Shown here: positions 21,046 to 31,889 of the stretch, one piece after another
Layout: each line of letters starts with the position of its first letter
How positions within the stretch are numbered: the first letter of the stretch is position 1
From: Cricetomys ansorgei
Lineage: Eukaryota; Chordata; Mammalia; Rodentia; Nesomyidae
Length of the DNA: 64,000 nt
Direction of reading: 5' to 3'
Assembly: GCA_026225945.1 (NCBI GenBank)
Contig: JAMJFZ010001228.1
Span: 2,733,501-2,797,500, forward strand
Position numbers and translations under genes: made by a program
The notes under the pieces: generated by a model
Seen by the model: only the letters and a program-made list of their open reading frames with translations
Database searches by the model: none
What the model was told of the DNA's origin: nothing

Positions 21046-21393
21046 TGACTGTGACACTCTTGGCAGCCAACTTCATGGGATCTAGAATCACTAAAAAGAT
21101 AATCCTTTGAGAACACTTGTGAATGAGGTTTCCAGATTGAATTAGCAGAGGTGGAGGCAGCACACATGGCCTATGGTCCCAAACTTAATAAAAAACAGAA
21201 AGTGAGCTGAACATCCATGTTCACCTCTCTCTGCTTCCTGACTGCAGACACAATGTGACCAGCCACTGCTGCCATTACTCCCCCAGCCATGATGGACTAT
21301 ACCCATAAACTGTGAACCAAGATAAACCCTCCCTTCTATAAGGTGCTTGTCAGGCATTCTGCCATAGCAATGAAGACAGTAACTAATACAACA
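21046..21393 (+). mobile_element. LTR, ERVL/MaLR type
   Basis: TGACTGTGACACTCTTGGCA opens a unit with GGGATCTAGAATCACTAA, TTAATAAAAAACAGAAAGTG, CTCTCTGCTTCCTGACTGCA, GCCATGATGGACTATACCC and CAGTAACTAATACAAC. The same order is seen at 32845-33255. The CAAGATAAACCC block fits a polyadenylation signal. Confidence 0.7.
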
Positions 21394-21706
21394 ATTTGAA
21401 CCACACAAAGGCTCCCATCCTCTCTCTGCTTCACATGAAGGGAAGGATACTTCATTATGTTTGTGCAGTGCTAGGCAATGCAAACTAAGCAACTTAGTTG
21501 CAAACTAAGCCACATTTGGTCAAACAGAACTGGGGAATGAGGCTCCTGAGGAATGACACATAAGGATCACCTCTGATCTTTACATGTACCACACGCATGC
21601 ATGTGTATGCTCATATGTTACATGTACCTCACACACAAACGTGAAAACAAGCACAAACAAAACAGTATCAAAAACAAAAATCCTGGAAGCATGACTCTGT
21701 GTGGTA

Positions 21707-22255
21707 GTCAGATTCCTGCCACTGTAACAAAATACCCAACATAATCAGTTTCTAAAGAAAAGATTTGGGCTCAATGGTTTCAGTCCACAATTGTTTGGCT
21801 TCATTAGTTTTGTTTGTTCGTTTGTTTGTTGTATGATTTTTTGTTTGTTTGTTTATTTTTTAGACAAGATCTCAATGTGCGCTCTGACTGGGACTTTCTG
21901 TGTAGACCAGTTGGCCTCAAACTACCAGAGATCCACCTGCTTCTGCCTCCCGGATGCTGGGATTACAGGTATACATCACTACTCCTGGATTTCCATTGTT
22001 TCTTGATCTCTTGCAAGGCAGAGCATCATGGTAGGCATGGTTGCACATGACAGAGAAGCCTGCTCACTTCATAGTGGCAAGAAGCAGGCAAGGAAGGCTA
22101 TCCAAATACTTCCTTCAAGGACACACTCCAGTGACATATTTATTCCCAACAGCCCTACCTTGTAAAGATCTGTTACCTCCTAATAGTGCCACCAGTTGGG
22201 GATCATGACTTCAACACCTGAGCCTTTGAAGGACTTGGAAGTGCCATACCATAAG
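21707..22255 (-). mobile_element. LTR, MaLR type, minus strand, with B1 inside
   Basis: The left part has CAGATTCCTGCCACTGTAAC and AAAAGATTTGGGCTC. The right part has CCTGCTCACTTCATAGTGGC, AAGAAGCAGGCAAGG, CACCAGTTGGGGATC and GAGCCTTTGAAGGACTTGG. A minus-strand B1 splits it, so the LTR is the older of the two. Confidence 0.6.
21845..21992 (-). mobile_element. B1 SINE, minus strand, nested in LTR
   Basis: GTAGACCAGTTGGCCTCAAA, CCAGAGATCCACCTGCTTC, GATGCTGGGATTACAGG and a TACATCACTACTCCTGG end, preceded by the T-rich complement of its tail (TTTG/TTTA). Confidence 0.9.
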
Positions 22256-22398
22256 ACTTTAAAAGGTGATACACTGTGGCTCCATCATCTCCCAGGGTCT
22301 CTGTTTATCTTTTGGGAGGTGACAGGCTAGTGCTAGACCTGGGGTATATTTCAGGGAATCCCACTGACATTTTTTTCTTTGAAAAATCCTTGTCTTAG

Positions 22399-22538
22399 CA
22401 TATAATTATATTTTATATATTTTATAATATATACTATATTTATATTATATAATATAAATTTATATTTATAATATATAATATATTTATATAGTATATATAT
22501 TTATATAATATATTTATATAGTATATAATTATAATAAT
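22399..22538. repeat. AT-rich low-complexity block
   Basis: About 140 bp almost entirely A/T, with a repeated ATTTATATAGTATATA motif at about 22480 and 22512. It can be a duplex-unwinding or cruciform-prone site. It borders an L1 3' end. Confidence 0.93.
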
Positions 22539-22539
22539 A

Positions 22540-23035
22540 TGGTTCCATCTAGACATTTTCATACATGCACATAATGATCTTGTTCATATTTCCTTTATTA
22601 CCTTCTCCTGTCCCCACCCACTCTCACTGATCCCCTTCCTCTTCCTAGCTGCCCCCTTTTAGTTCATGAGTTGTGTAATTGTTACTTTATGAACCAATAG
22701 GTCTCATTTATGTCACTCTCAGGAGCATCTGTGAGGGGTTGCATTTTTTATTTTATTTTAATTTTTTATTTTATTTTTTATTTACTTACTTGTGTGTATG
22801 GTGGGGTTGGGGGGGACGGTCAGAGGACAACCTGCAAGAGTTGGTTTTCTCTTTCCATGTGAGTTCATGGGATTGAACTCGGATCCTCAGGCTTGGTGGT
22901 CAGTGCCTTTATTCACTGAGCCATCTCATCTGCCCAAGAGTTTGTGGCTACAGCAAAGACAGCCATTAGTCCCCTATACACATTGGGGTATGAGGGGTGG
23001 CCTCATGAGCCTATATCCCCGGTGATTTTACTTGA
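22540..23035 (-). mobile_element. L1 3' UTR fragment, minus strand, split by SINE
   Basis: The plus strand has TTCATACATGCACATAATGA, TTCATATTTCCTTTATTACC, TCCCCACCCACTCTCACTGA and CCTAGCTGCCCCCTTTTAG, the complement of a rodent L1 3' end. The sequence resumes after a SINE at about 22942 with GTTTGTGGCTACAGCAAAG and ends near TACTTGATTTCTGAAC. Confidence 0.6.
22745..22941 (-). mobile_element. RSINE1/B2-type SINE, minus strand
   Basis: A T-rich start, then CGGTCAGAGGACAACCTGC, GTTCATGGGATTGAACTCGG, ATCCTCAGGCTTGGTGG and CACTGAGCCATCTCATCTGC. It lies inside the L1 3' UTR fragment and is therefore younger. Confidence 0.85.
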
Positions 23036-23506
23036 TTTCTGAACATCATTTTCTTGGGATGAACATGAACTTTCAAATGAATCCTACTGAGTCATGGAAA
23101 AGGAAACAGAAGCTGGAAGCTGCACACAGCCAGGGTCAGCCTCTTCTTCACCACCTGGTCGTTTCCAGGGGGAGTCAATCTTCTGTGTTTGTTTTTGTTT
23201 TTACCTAGGTTGGCTGAAACCCAAATTCCATTCCTTCAACCATACAGCTCTCAACCTGCCACCCAGACTTCTCCTAAATGCCACAGGGGCAATTGCAACA
23301 CTGGCCCTTCAGCACTACATCAGATGGAGGATGAATTTTAACCTGAAGCTGTGCACTGAATGTAAGAGATCCCTGAAGGGTTGCTAACTTCATGCAGAGA
23401 ATACCCAAGTGTGGCTCAGGAATAAATTTCACGCTTGACTGAGATTCATTCATCAGTCCCCTTAAAATCAGCAGAGCCCTTTGCTAATCCTGTTGACTCC
23501 TTCTTC
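23036..23506. other. Repeat-free stretch with 97-codon frame
   Basis: An ATG-started frame runs 23094-23387 on the plus strand, unusual in a window where most frames lie in repeats. It has a TTTACCTAG splice-acceptor-like string in the middle. No domain is recognised. Confidence 0.3.
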
Positions 23507-23725
23507 AGAGAAATGAGGAGAGAAGGGAGATGAAGAGAAGACGGAAGATGGGAAGAGAGAGAAGAGGACGGGAGGAGGAAGAAGAAGAGAAGAAGAGGAG
23601 GAAGATAGAAAAGGAAAAGGGAAGAAGATGAAGGAAGGAAAAGAAAAGAGAGGAAGAGAGAGGAGAAGAAGGGAGAGAGGTAAAGAGGAGGAGGAAGAAG
23701 AAAAGGAAGAAGAAAGAAAACTTCC
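23507..23725. repeat. Long polypurine tract
   Basis: About 220 bp of A/G with only about nine scattered T or C bases, made of GAAGAG, GGAGGA and GAAAAG motifs. Such mirror-type purine strands can form intramolecular triplexes. The Leu/Ser/Phe-rich minus frames here are translations of this tract, not genes. Confidence 0.95.
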
Positions 23726-24095
23726 AAGCTGGAGACAGTAGAACACACCTGCTTTCAGTCTCCCCTGGGTGCCTCTTTTGTAAGCCTTTGTCTTCCGACA
23801 GAGGTTCCCTGGAGAAAATGGTTGAGAGCATCTGAAAAGAGGCAGGCGTAGCTAGTGGTAGATTCAGGAGTAACAGCTGTGAGGAAGAAAGGCAAGGAGG
23901 ATGGTATGCAAGGAGCATCACCCTACATGCAGCTCCCAGACTACCTCAGCCAGAGTGCTGCTGAGACCCAGGACAAAGATGGTCCTGGGGTGAGCTGGCA
24001 TGGAGCAGGAGGCTGGCCGCGAGGCCCTGCTCATGCCTAGAGTTGGTTAGGAGCAGGGGAAATATGGCTTCTCTAGAAATATGTGATAGATCTAG

Positions 24096-24112
24096 AGGTA
24101 CAACAGCCATGA

Positions 24113-24146
<34 letters not shown>

Positions 24147-24161
24147 GTACAACAGCCATGA

Positions 24162-24209
<48 letters not shown>
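24096..24209. repeat. Duplicated (TG)n microsatellite unit
   Basis: The 20-mer AGGTACAACAGCCATGACAG occurs at 24096-24115 and 24145-24164, each followed by (TG)n (to 24144 and 24209). It is a tandem duplication of flank plus microsatellite with identical flanks, so recent. Confidence 0.97.
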
Positions 24210-24211
<2 letters not shown>

Positions 24212-24330
24212 ATGTCAGGTGACTCACAATCACCTGTAACTCCAGCTTCATGTGCACATACCCATGACCCATACACACACACAGACCCACAGACATAATT
24301 AAAAATAAAATAAATCTTTTAAAAAAAAAA
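24210..24330 (+). mobile_element. B3/B2-type SINE, 3' part
   Basis: GGTGACTCACAATCACCTGT, AACTCCAGCTTCATGTGCAC, a CA-rich segment and AAAAATAAAATAAATCTTTT. The 5' half is missing. The TG array duplication abuts it. Confidence 0.75.
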
Positions 24331-24631
24331 TTCACCCTAAGGAAATCTCACATTCACATGAAGTTGGAGTAGCAGTCTTGATGGAGTGGACTCTTGTTAT
24401 GGATTCTGAGAAAAGATTTTGAGCTAATTCCTGCTAAAACCTCTTCTCCCTTTCTTTCCGTATCACCTCCCTTTTCCCCTATCCACCCCCCCCGAAAAAA
24501 TGCGTTGGATCTGTCTATGACAGCCTGTATTTTATCGTGGGGATCATAGCCTGTACAACCTCTCTGTAGATCTCCCATCTGCGCTCTCTCCCAATAGACA
24601 ATTCCAAACATTGCTTGCATAAGAAAACTTT
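24331..24631. other. Stretch without recognised feature
   Basis: About 300 bp with no repeat or gene signal recognised. Confidence 0.4.
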
Positions 24632-24958
24632 GTGACGCCGAGACGGCTCCGCAGCTTCCATGGAAGCCTTACAACTTCAGTTCTATACCCAGAGCCCACA
24701 TACAAGAGCCAGATATGGTGGCATACATCTGTGATCCCAGCACTCCTGCAGTGAGAGAGGAGGCCGAGACCAGAGGCTGGGCGACATGCTCATGGGTCAG
24801 CATGGAGTACACAGCACGGCAGACACAAGAGAGACCCTACCTCAAAAACAGGGTAGGAGAGAAATGACTCCCTTGGGTTGCTCTCTGACCTCTACACAAG
24901 TGTTATCACACACACACACACACACCTCACATAGCACACTCACACACCCACAAAAAAT
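24632..24958 (+). mobile_element. B4 SINE with AC tail
   Basis: GACGCCGAGACGGCTCCGCA, AGTTCTATACCCAGAGCCCA, AGATATGGTGGCATACATCT, GATCCCAGCACTCCTG and CAAGAGAGACCCTACCTCAA, then a (CA)n tail at about 24906. It carries an extra internal segment around 24750-24820. Confidence 0.75.
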
Positions 24959-24995
24959 CATGATGAGTTTAATTTTTTGAAACAATTTTTGGGGG

Positions 24996-25141
24996 TTTTT
25001 CAAGACAGGGTTTCTTGTTATAAACTCTGGCTGTCCTGGAACTCACTCTGATAGACCAGATTGGCCTCGAACTCACAGAGATCTGCCTGTCCCCAGTTCC
25101 TGAGTGCTGGGATTAAACGTTTGCACCACTATAACCCAGAT
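24996..25141 (-). mobile_element. B1 SINE, minus strand
   Basis: TTCAAGACAGGGTTTCTTGT, CTCTGGCTGTCCTGGAACTC, AGATTGGCCTCGAACTCACA, GAGATCTGCCTGTCCCC and GAGTGCTGGGATTAAACG. Nearly full length. Confidence 0.95.
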
Positions 25142-26119
25142 TGAAACAATTTTTTAAAGAAATAAAAACTTCACACTTACACCGAGAGCCGGTGAGTGAA
25201 ATTGTTCCAAAATTTGATATTACTGTCTCAGGAGGGCACTGCCTGTCTTTTGACCAAAACTAGGTGTAATAATAATGACATGTCTGCTTCCTCTGGACAG
25301 CTCTTGGCATGGAGACTGGAGGTGATGGAGGAGTGTAGAGGTGATTAGGTACAAGCTTGTATGTTGTTTAAATAAATAAATCTCCAGTGGCAGCTTCATG
25401 GTCCCTTGAGGTAGCTCTGCTGGCCACCAGGGACCTCCCAGGTGGGAAGCTGAGTGATCTGTGTGGTCTATTAGTCTCAGATATCTGTGAGTCGACCAAC
25501 TGAATTCTTGGGAGTCAGTGGCAGAGGTCTTGAACTCAACTTTATTGTCAGGATGTGATATATATATATATATATATATATTCAGAGAAATGGTCCCTGT
25601 ATCCCAGGAGTGTCCATGGCAGCTCATTGGTTAGGACAGGCAGTCCCACTTGCATATTGGGGGACTTAGGTATTTTTCCAGAGAGCAGAGGGATAGACCT
25701 TATATGGTTATGTTGGAAGGGTTTAGTTGCAACTCCAGATAAACAATTGTGCCAGATCTCACATCTTTGAAGGGGGCGGTGCTTTGCTGTGTCTTGTGGT
25801 CTGTCAGCTGCTGTGAAGGGGAGGAGCCAAATTCCCTCCAGCTCTTCAGCATGAGAGTGGGGAGGTCTGTTGTGTTCATGAAAAGAGATTGGGCTTCATG
25901 GCACCACCACCATCACCTGAAGGATATTTCTGTATCTGGGAGACCTAGCCTAAAGTAAAAAAGAAAATGAGGCTCTTTTATCAGAAACTGCAGAGTCAAA
26001 GCTGGGGGACAGCACAGAAGAAAAATAAGTTAATAAACACAGGAAACATACTGTGAGGGTTTTCGCTGCCCTGAACAACCCTCGCACTTCCCGTATTGAC
26101 CATTTTCTATCCTCATAGT
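25142..26119. other. Repeat-poor stretch with TA microsatellite
   Basis: Nothing named except a (TA)n array at 25557-25581. Small frames at 25749-25958 have no coding support. Confidence 0.4.
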
Positions 26120-26278
26120 GCCAGGAGAAGGATGCTTATTATCCTCATTTTATGTTAAGAAAACTTAGCTAAGACAACATGCTCGAAGACAGACAGATGA
26201 ACAGACAGCTTCTAGGCAGTAGTCAGACCATTGGAGACTCTGCTGTTTCTACTTCACCACCTCTCACCTGTAAACTGC
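26120..26278 (+). mobile_element. MIR fragment
   Basis: GTGCCAGGAGAAGGATGCTT, ATTATCCTCATTTTATG, AAGAAAACTTAGCTAAGACA and TAGGCAGTAGTCAGACC track the MIR core and 3' half in order. MIRs are ancient tRNA-derived SINEs shared by mammals. Confidence 0.6.
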
Positions 26279-26377
26279 TGGTGTTATCCGGAGAAAGAGG
26301 TGTGGGCTTGGAAATTGGCTCTGCTGGTGGGACTTTCCTGGCTCACATGAGATCTTAGGCTGGGTCCCATCACCCCA

Positions 26378-26500
26378 CACTAGGCATAGTAGTGCACACC
26401 TGTTACACCAGCACTCTTGGAATAGAAGCAGGAGGAGGGTGGGTCAACCAGGGTCAACCAGGGTCAGCCAGGCTAAACAGTGAGTTTGCTCTAGGTAAGG
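26378..26500 (+). mobile_element. B1-like fragment with 10-bp tandem
   Basis: GGCATAGTAGTGCACACCTG, TTACACCAGCACTCTTGG and GCAGGAGGAGGGTGGGTCAA, then three copies of a ~10-bp unit GGGTCAACCA (26441-26470) in place of the usual middle. Confidence 0.6.
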
Positions 26501-26534
26501 TGTTAACTCTCTCTCTCTTTTTCTAATTTTTGAA

Positions 26535-26706
26535 AAGGGCCACATATCTCTAACTGACCTAAAAACCACAAGGTGGCTTGACCTCTGTCTGATTCACCTG
26601 CCTCTACCTTTTAGGATCTGGTAGGACATACCTGTTTTGTGCAGTGTTGGGATTGAACCCAGAGTTCTAAGCAAGCACATTACCAACTGAGCTATATCCC
26701 AGGCCC
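26535..26706 (-). mobile_element. B4-type SINE, minus strand
   Basis: A worn B1-like part (CTTGACCTCTGTCTGATTCA, CCTGCCTCTACC) is followed by a clear reversed ID part: GCAGTGTTGGGATTGAACCC, AAGCAAGCACATTACCAACT, GAGCTATATCCCAGGCCCC. Confidence 0.75.
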
Positions 26707-26977
26707 CCAGGAAGTAACTTCTAAAGACTATCAACTAGAACTTGAATTCTTGGGGCACAAACTTCCAAGGTTCATGACTTCTGGGATAGCCAACAGCCAT
26801 GCACCCCAGAAACACCCAGGGGAGGTGATGGTGCTGTCCTGGCCCCTCTGACTCCTTGAAGCTTCTGTCAGATTTCAGCTTCTGCGACAGACTCCAGGAG
26901 AGTTCTTCCAACCCACCCACAAGGATTTGAGCCAAATAAAGAGAGGAGGAAGAAGCAAGCACAGGGATAAATAAGGG

Positions 26978-27205
26978 GAACTGGGAGCGTGGCTCAATGA
27001 GCAAAGCACTTGCCAAGAAAGCTTGCGGGGTAGAATTCGGAACTTCAGAACCCAGACATGGTAGCACATGTCTGTAATCCCTGTGCTCCTGTGGAGAGCT
27101 TGGAGGTAATAATAGGAGAGTCCCTAGAATCTCGTGGGTCAGCTAGCCTGGTGTACCAGTGCTGAACAAGAGACTCTGTCTCAAACAAGGTAGACAGGTA
27201 AAGTG
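26978..27205 (+). mobile_element. B4 SINE
   Basis: GGGAACTGGGAGCGTGGCTC, GCAAAGCACTTGCCAAGAAA, CCAGACATGGTAGCACATGT, TAATCCCTGTGCTCC and AGAGACTCTGTCTCAAACAA, in full B4 order. Confidence 0.85.
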
Positions 27206-27744
27206 GGATGGAAGAGATGCCAAGCTGGCAGGCTCCTGACCCTTCCGTGGAACCTGGAGAAGGGAGCTATGTCCAGATGGCTCTGGGTATATGTACCCAG
27301 CAAAGCCACTGTGCTGAGAAGCTCTGCCAAGAGGCCCTACCATGGCCCACGGCAGCCTCTTGCCTGAATTGGGGACTGGAGCCACTTAGCTCCCTATCAC
27401 TGGGCCATCAATCATGAACTTGGAAAAAACCTTTTTCAGTGCTAGAGTTTATTATCAAGTCTTAATGAAAATATATGAGTTTCACAGAATAGTCTGAAAA
27501 GTGCAGAGTGTCTGAATGCAAAGTGGTGAGATTGTGTGATGAGGTGCAAGAGGCAAAGTGACTGCCTGATTAGAGCCAGGGGCAGAGTGAGAACAGAGGA
27601 CTGGGAGTGAGACCATGACTTGAGAGGAGAAGGAGCTGGGGGAGGGATGAAGAGGGAGGAAGGGAGGAAGAGAGAGAAGTTTGGCAAAACAGAAAGGGGT
27701 CAGTTCTGTGGAAGCTAGATTCACATTCAAAAGCTAAGCTTTTC
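27206..27744. other. Stretch without recognised feature
   Basis: No repeat named. A purine-leaning segment at about 27600-27680 explains the overlapping minus-strand frames. Confidence 0.4.
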
Positions 27745-27838
27745 AAATATATACTATATATATATTTATATCGATTATATTTAATATTTATATTATATAT
27801 GTATATATATTATATATGCAATATATAAATATTTTTTA
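27745..27838. repeat. AT-rich low-complexity block
   Basis: About 95 bp of A/T (TATATA, TTTATAT motifs) with two G/C interruptions, adjoining the tail side of a minus-strand SINE. Confidence 0.93.
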
Positions 27839-27839
27839 A

Positions 27840-28016
27840 ATTATTTTGTATGCAAGCCTACATGTGTGAGGAGGGGACTGGAAGAGAGCATCAGATCTCC
27901 GGAACCGGGAGATACAGGTATTTATAAGCTGCCTGACATGGGTGCTGGGAATTGAACTTGGGCCCTTTAAAAGGGGCAGCCAGCGTTCTTTAACTACGTA
28001 ACCATCTTTCCAGGAT
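27840..28016 (-). mobile_element. B3-type SINE, minus strand
   Basis: GGAGGGGACTGGAAGAGAGC, ATCAGATCTCCGGAACCGGG, TGGGTGCTGGGAATTGAACT, TGGGCCCTTTAAAAGGGGC and AACCATCTTTCCAGGA. Confidence 0.88.
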
Positions 28017-28822
28017 CATGTTAAACTTTTTGCAAACAAGAGACAGCTGCTGCCTGCAACGTACATTATAAAAGAAGAGAGCATAGACTGCACGGAAATT
28101 CTAAAAACTTGTGCAATTCTCATGCACCCCGAATGTCCTCCTCTCAGCTGAGTTTGGCGACACACTTAGAGCGTGGGCTTCCTCCGTCTGCCATGCTGGC
28201 CTGGCTCTCTCCTCTCACTAGTCATTTGGTTGCACTCAGTCTTTTCTTTGTTAGGTAGGATCCAATATTTTCTGTAATATATCACTATTTATTAGGCATT
28301 GAAGCTGTCTTTTAAAGTCTGCTAGTAGCTTTATTACGGCCCTCACTGTCTTCTCCGTGTTCTGGTAATAAAGTAGCTCACATTCTGAGTGCACTTCTTT
28401 TAACTTTAATTTTCCCATAACCCTGTTATTTTTAGTGTGTGATCTTGTAGAACATGAGGTGTGTTCTTTTTTTTTTTTCCAGGTAATTTTTCTTCATGTT
28501 GTAATGGAAATACTTGGACAAACTTACAGGGAAATTTTATCATCTTGTAATAAAAAATCTTGAACCAACTCAGTTCTATACATCGTTTATTTAAATTTTA
28601 AATATTCACCAGAAAATTTTTTGTGGTTGTTAAAAAAATAGTCCTTTTGAAGATGCATGGCAGTCTTTAACTTTGGTAGAGCTCTGAGATGACCCCTGTA
28701 CCTTACCTCATCCTGATGTTTGTTATGTGAGACTTTACCCAGGGAGACATGACACAGTGTCTATTCAGCACAGATAAGAAACCAATGACAGACCAGAGTA
28801 AACCTCACGCCAAATTTGATGT
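28017..28822. other. Stretch without recognised feature
   Basis: About 800 bp of AT-leaning sequence with a T12 run near 28469. No repeat family or exon recognised. Confidence 0.4.
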
Positions 28823-29158
28823 CTTAGTTTCTTTTCTATTGCTATGATGAAACAGGATGGCTGAAGCAACTTAAAGAGGAGAGCATGTCATTGGGCTTAT
28901 GGTTTCAGAGAGTTATGATACATAGCACATGGTGGTGGAGCAAATGAATGGCAGCAGGAGCATCTGAGAGTTTACATCTAAGTCCCCAGGCAGGAGGCAT
29001 AAAAAGAGCTCACTGGAAATGGTTCAAGGCTTTTGAAATCTCAACACCTGCCCACAACAAGGCAACACCTCCCAATTCCTAAACATTTATACCAACTCGG
29101 GACCAAGTATTCAAACATATAGTCTATGGGGTTCCATTTGCATTCAAAGCACCACACT
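28823..29158 (-). mobile_element. MaLR solo LTR, minus strand
   Basis: The plus strand begins TGTCTTAGTTTCTTTTCTAT and ends TTGCATTCAAAGCACCACAC. Read on the minus strand it starts TGTGGTGCTTTGAATGCA, as rodent MT/ORR1-type MaLR LTRs do. Internal signposts are GAGGAGAGCATGTCATTGGG, CCCACAACAAGGCAACACC and ACTCGGGACCAAGTATTCAA. It is solo. Confidence 0.8.
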
Positions 29159-29162
29159 TAGA

Positions 29163-29490
29163 AAACCAATTAGTTTATTAGTTTATTGGGGTTACTTACA
29201 AGAGGTTCAGAGGTTACTCACAAGAACAGAAATACCTAATGAAAGCTGCATAGCACTAGATCTGTGCATGACTTTCAGTCAGCTCGACCAGTCAGACAAT
29301 CTCCCCTAAGCAGCTCTGTCTTCTCTTCAACAACTGTGAACTGTTGCCATAATCTTGAGAGGGGTCCTATGTATCTTGTTAGTTTCAGGAACTCCTTGAG
29401 ACCTGTGGATTGTTTTCTTACTGAGTCTCATGAGCCTCCTCTTCCCTCCACAAGGGAATGTTTCCATTATGAAGAAAAAGATGTAGAATA
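29163..29490 (+). mobile_element. LTR-like dispersed repeat (unclassified)
   Basis: TTTATTGGGGTTACTTACAA, CTAATGAAAGCTGCATAGC and AATCTCCCCTAAGCAGC recur loosely at 40560-40870 (TATTGGGGTTATCC, CAAAGGCAGTTGCATC). It is probably a diverged rodent LTR whose opposite strand carries the AATAAA-type signal. Confidence 0.35.
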
Positions 29491-30032
29491 ACATATAAGG
29501 CCTGTGTCACCTCTTCCTTTATAATGTGGGCAGGACCTGTTGATATTCTTAATTCCATGGCCTTGACATATGCTAAGGAGAAAAGGCAAATTGATTCTTA
29601 CAGATGAAATTACATTCACTAATAAATGATGCTGAGCTAATTGAATGGGAAATTATTCTGAGTACACCTGAACTAATCATTTGAGCATTTGAAGAGGGCC
29701 TGGTGTTCAAAGATGCTCCTCCTGGGCTTGAAGAGAAAAGCCACCGTAAATTTCACATGTGGGAGGAAGTAAACGCTACCATAAGAGCTTGGAATAAGAT
29801 CTCAGACCCCAGTCCCAGCAATTGAATTCAGTCCCAGGATTGAAGCTGTGAAGTACACGGAGCAGAGCCCCTGCTAAACTGTGTCAGGACACCTGACTCA
29901 GGAAAACTTAAATAATAAATTTGTGCTGTTTCAACTTGTAAAATCAGTGGTCATACATCAACAGAAAGTTCACTCACATGGCAAGAGAGGTGGCTCACAG
30001 GTAAAACTGCCTCCCTCAAAATCCTGAGTGTC
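29491..30032. other. Mostly unassigned
   Basis: No repeat named to 29980. A short SINE-like start AAGAGAGGTGGCTCACAGG lies at 29984-30031, just before a B3. Confidence 0.4.
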
Positions 30033-30240
30033 TAGGCTAGAGAGCCGGCTCATTGGCGAAGAATGCTTATGGATCTTGCAGAGGACCCTAGTACTGGCCC
30101 CAGTATCCACATTGGGCAGCTCACAGCTGCCCTTCACTCCAACTCCTGGGGACCCTATCCACTCTCAGACGTAGATACCTCCTGCCACACACATGTATAC
30201 ATAATTGAAAATAATGAAATAAGTATTTTAAAAATATAAA
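30033..30240 (+). mobile_element. B3/B2-type SINE
   Basis: GGCTAGAGAGCCGGCTCATT, GCAGAGGACCCTAGTACTGG, GGGCAGCTCACAGCTGCC, CTTCACTCCAACTCCTGGGG and an A-rich end. Confidence 0.87.
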
Positions 30241-30491
30241 AGTGTGTGTGTGTGTGTTTACATTTGTAAGCCAGAGGACAACCTCAGAGTTTTGAGATAG
30301 AGTCTCACACTGACCTGGAGCTCACTGAATAGGCTAGGCTGGCTGGCCAGTGAGCCCCAAGGATCCTGTTGTCTCCAGTTTCCTGGTACTGGGACTTCAA
30401 TGTGCCTGGCTTCTTATGTGGGTGCTGGGCATTTAACTCAAGCCCTCGTGCCAGGCAAACACTAAACACCTGAGCTTAATCACCTCAGCCT
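30241..30491 (-). mobile_element. B4 SINE, minus strand
   Basis: A short (TG)n start, then TTTTGAGATAGAGTCTCACA, TGACCTGGAGCTCACTGAAT, GGCTGGCTGGCCAGTGAGCC and CCTGAGCTTAATCACCTC. It meets the B3 copy tail-to-tail. Confidence 0.88.
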
Positions 30492-31614
30492 CCAAGTGAA
30501 TTTTATTCCCCTCTCTTTGAAATATTTCAGTTTGGGAAGTCCTTTATAGAGATAGTACAGAACTCAGAACCTGAAAGAAACTTTGACCCACTAGGTTTCT
30601 TCTTTTAAAACTTTTATATGATCAAGTCACTATGAGTAGTTTGAGCTATCAAATACATGCCGCAACGAAGGATTCCCAGCGCATACACTTACTCACAGAA
30701 GTGGGCATGAGGACTAAGTAGAGACAAGCAATGTATGTGACACAATGAGGGGAGGTCCCTGGAAGCCTTTTGTCATCCCAATGGAGCGGCTGGGACAGAG
30801 ATCGGTTCCCAAAACTATAACCAGATGTCAGGGCCAGATAGATACCCACTGGGATGTCCATGTTCCTGTGTCCTGGAACAAAGTACTGGACAGAGACAAA
30901 TAGACAGTAGCAGAAGTAGAGACAGTTTCTTAAGAGAGAAAGGTACTTCTGAGCCTGGACCAGAGCCAGAGCTGGAGAAAGGACAAAGACTCATTGGCCT
31001 CATGCTTTGCAGATCATAACTTTCACAGGTCCTTTGTAAAGCACGCTCTTTTTTGTGTTTGCTCCATTATGTGTCATCCTTGGGGCGAGGGGGTGGGAGT
31101 GGAGTTGCCAGTCTTGGTATGTTTGCTTGTTTGTGTTTTATGCTGTTTTTAGGGGATGGGAGTTGAGAGTTTCACACATATGTATAGTGGATCGTAATGA
31201 AATCCACTCCTTTCCCTTTCCTCTAACCAACTCTACTGCTCACCACCACTTTCCCCGCCAAACTTCATGTGCTTTTTTTTAAGTGACTGAGTCCACTCAG
31301 TGCTGCCTGTGTGTGCAAGGGTGTAGGACCATGGCTATTGGCACGTGGATAACTTCGCATGGGCCACGTTTCTGAAGAAAACTGACCTGCCCCCTCCTGG
31401 TATCAACCAATCCCCAGCAGCTCCTCAGCAAGGGATTACCTTAAGAGCTCCAGCCCCATCCTCATTCTCCACCCTACTCCCCTATTCCACCAGTATCTCA
31501 GGTTCGAAGCTGGACCTCTGCATGTGCTTCTGCATGTAAATGATGATACAAAAGCCTACTGAATTTATAATATGGCAGACGCAGCCGGCGTCTCTGCAAG
31601 GAGGCATCCCTCCC
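30492..31614. other. Repeat-poor stretch (1.1 kb)
   Basis: No repeat family recognised. Short frames on both strands are unsupported. Confidence 0.4.
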
Positions 31615-31889
31615 TGCTTAATTTCACTTCCTGCTGCTGCAATAAAATACTTAGACAAAGCCAACTTAAGGGAGAATAGGATTATTCTGGCTCACAATTC
31701 CAGGTTATAGTCCATCACTGTGGGGGAAGTCAAGGCAGCAGGAACTTGAACAGCTGGTTATACCACACCCACAGTCAAGAGCAGAAAGCTATGAATTAAT
31801 TCATGCTTGCTAGTACTCAACTCTCTTTCTTCACTCCGATACAAACCAGGATCTCCTTCCTAGGGAATGGCTTTGGCCACAGTAGACAG

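Noticed and set aside
23094..23387. 97-codon ATG frame
   Set aside because: No recognisable domain. The splice-acceptor-like TTTACCTAG falls in its middle, which does not support a single exon. Kept only as a note.
23446..23921. Minus-strand frames of 92-138 codons rich in Ser, Leu and Phe
   Set aside because: They are translations of the long purine tract on the other strand, open only because purine-rich DNA lacks stop codons.
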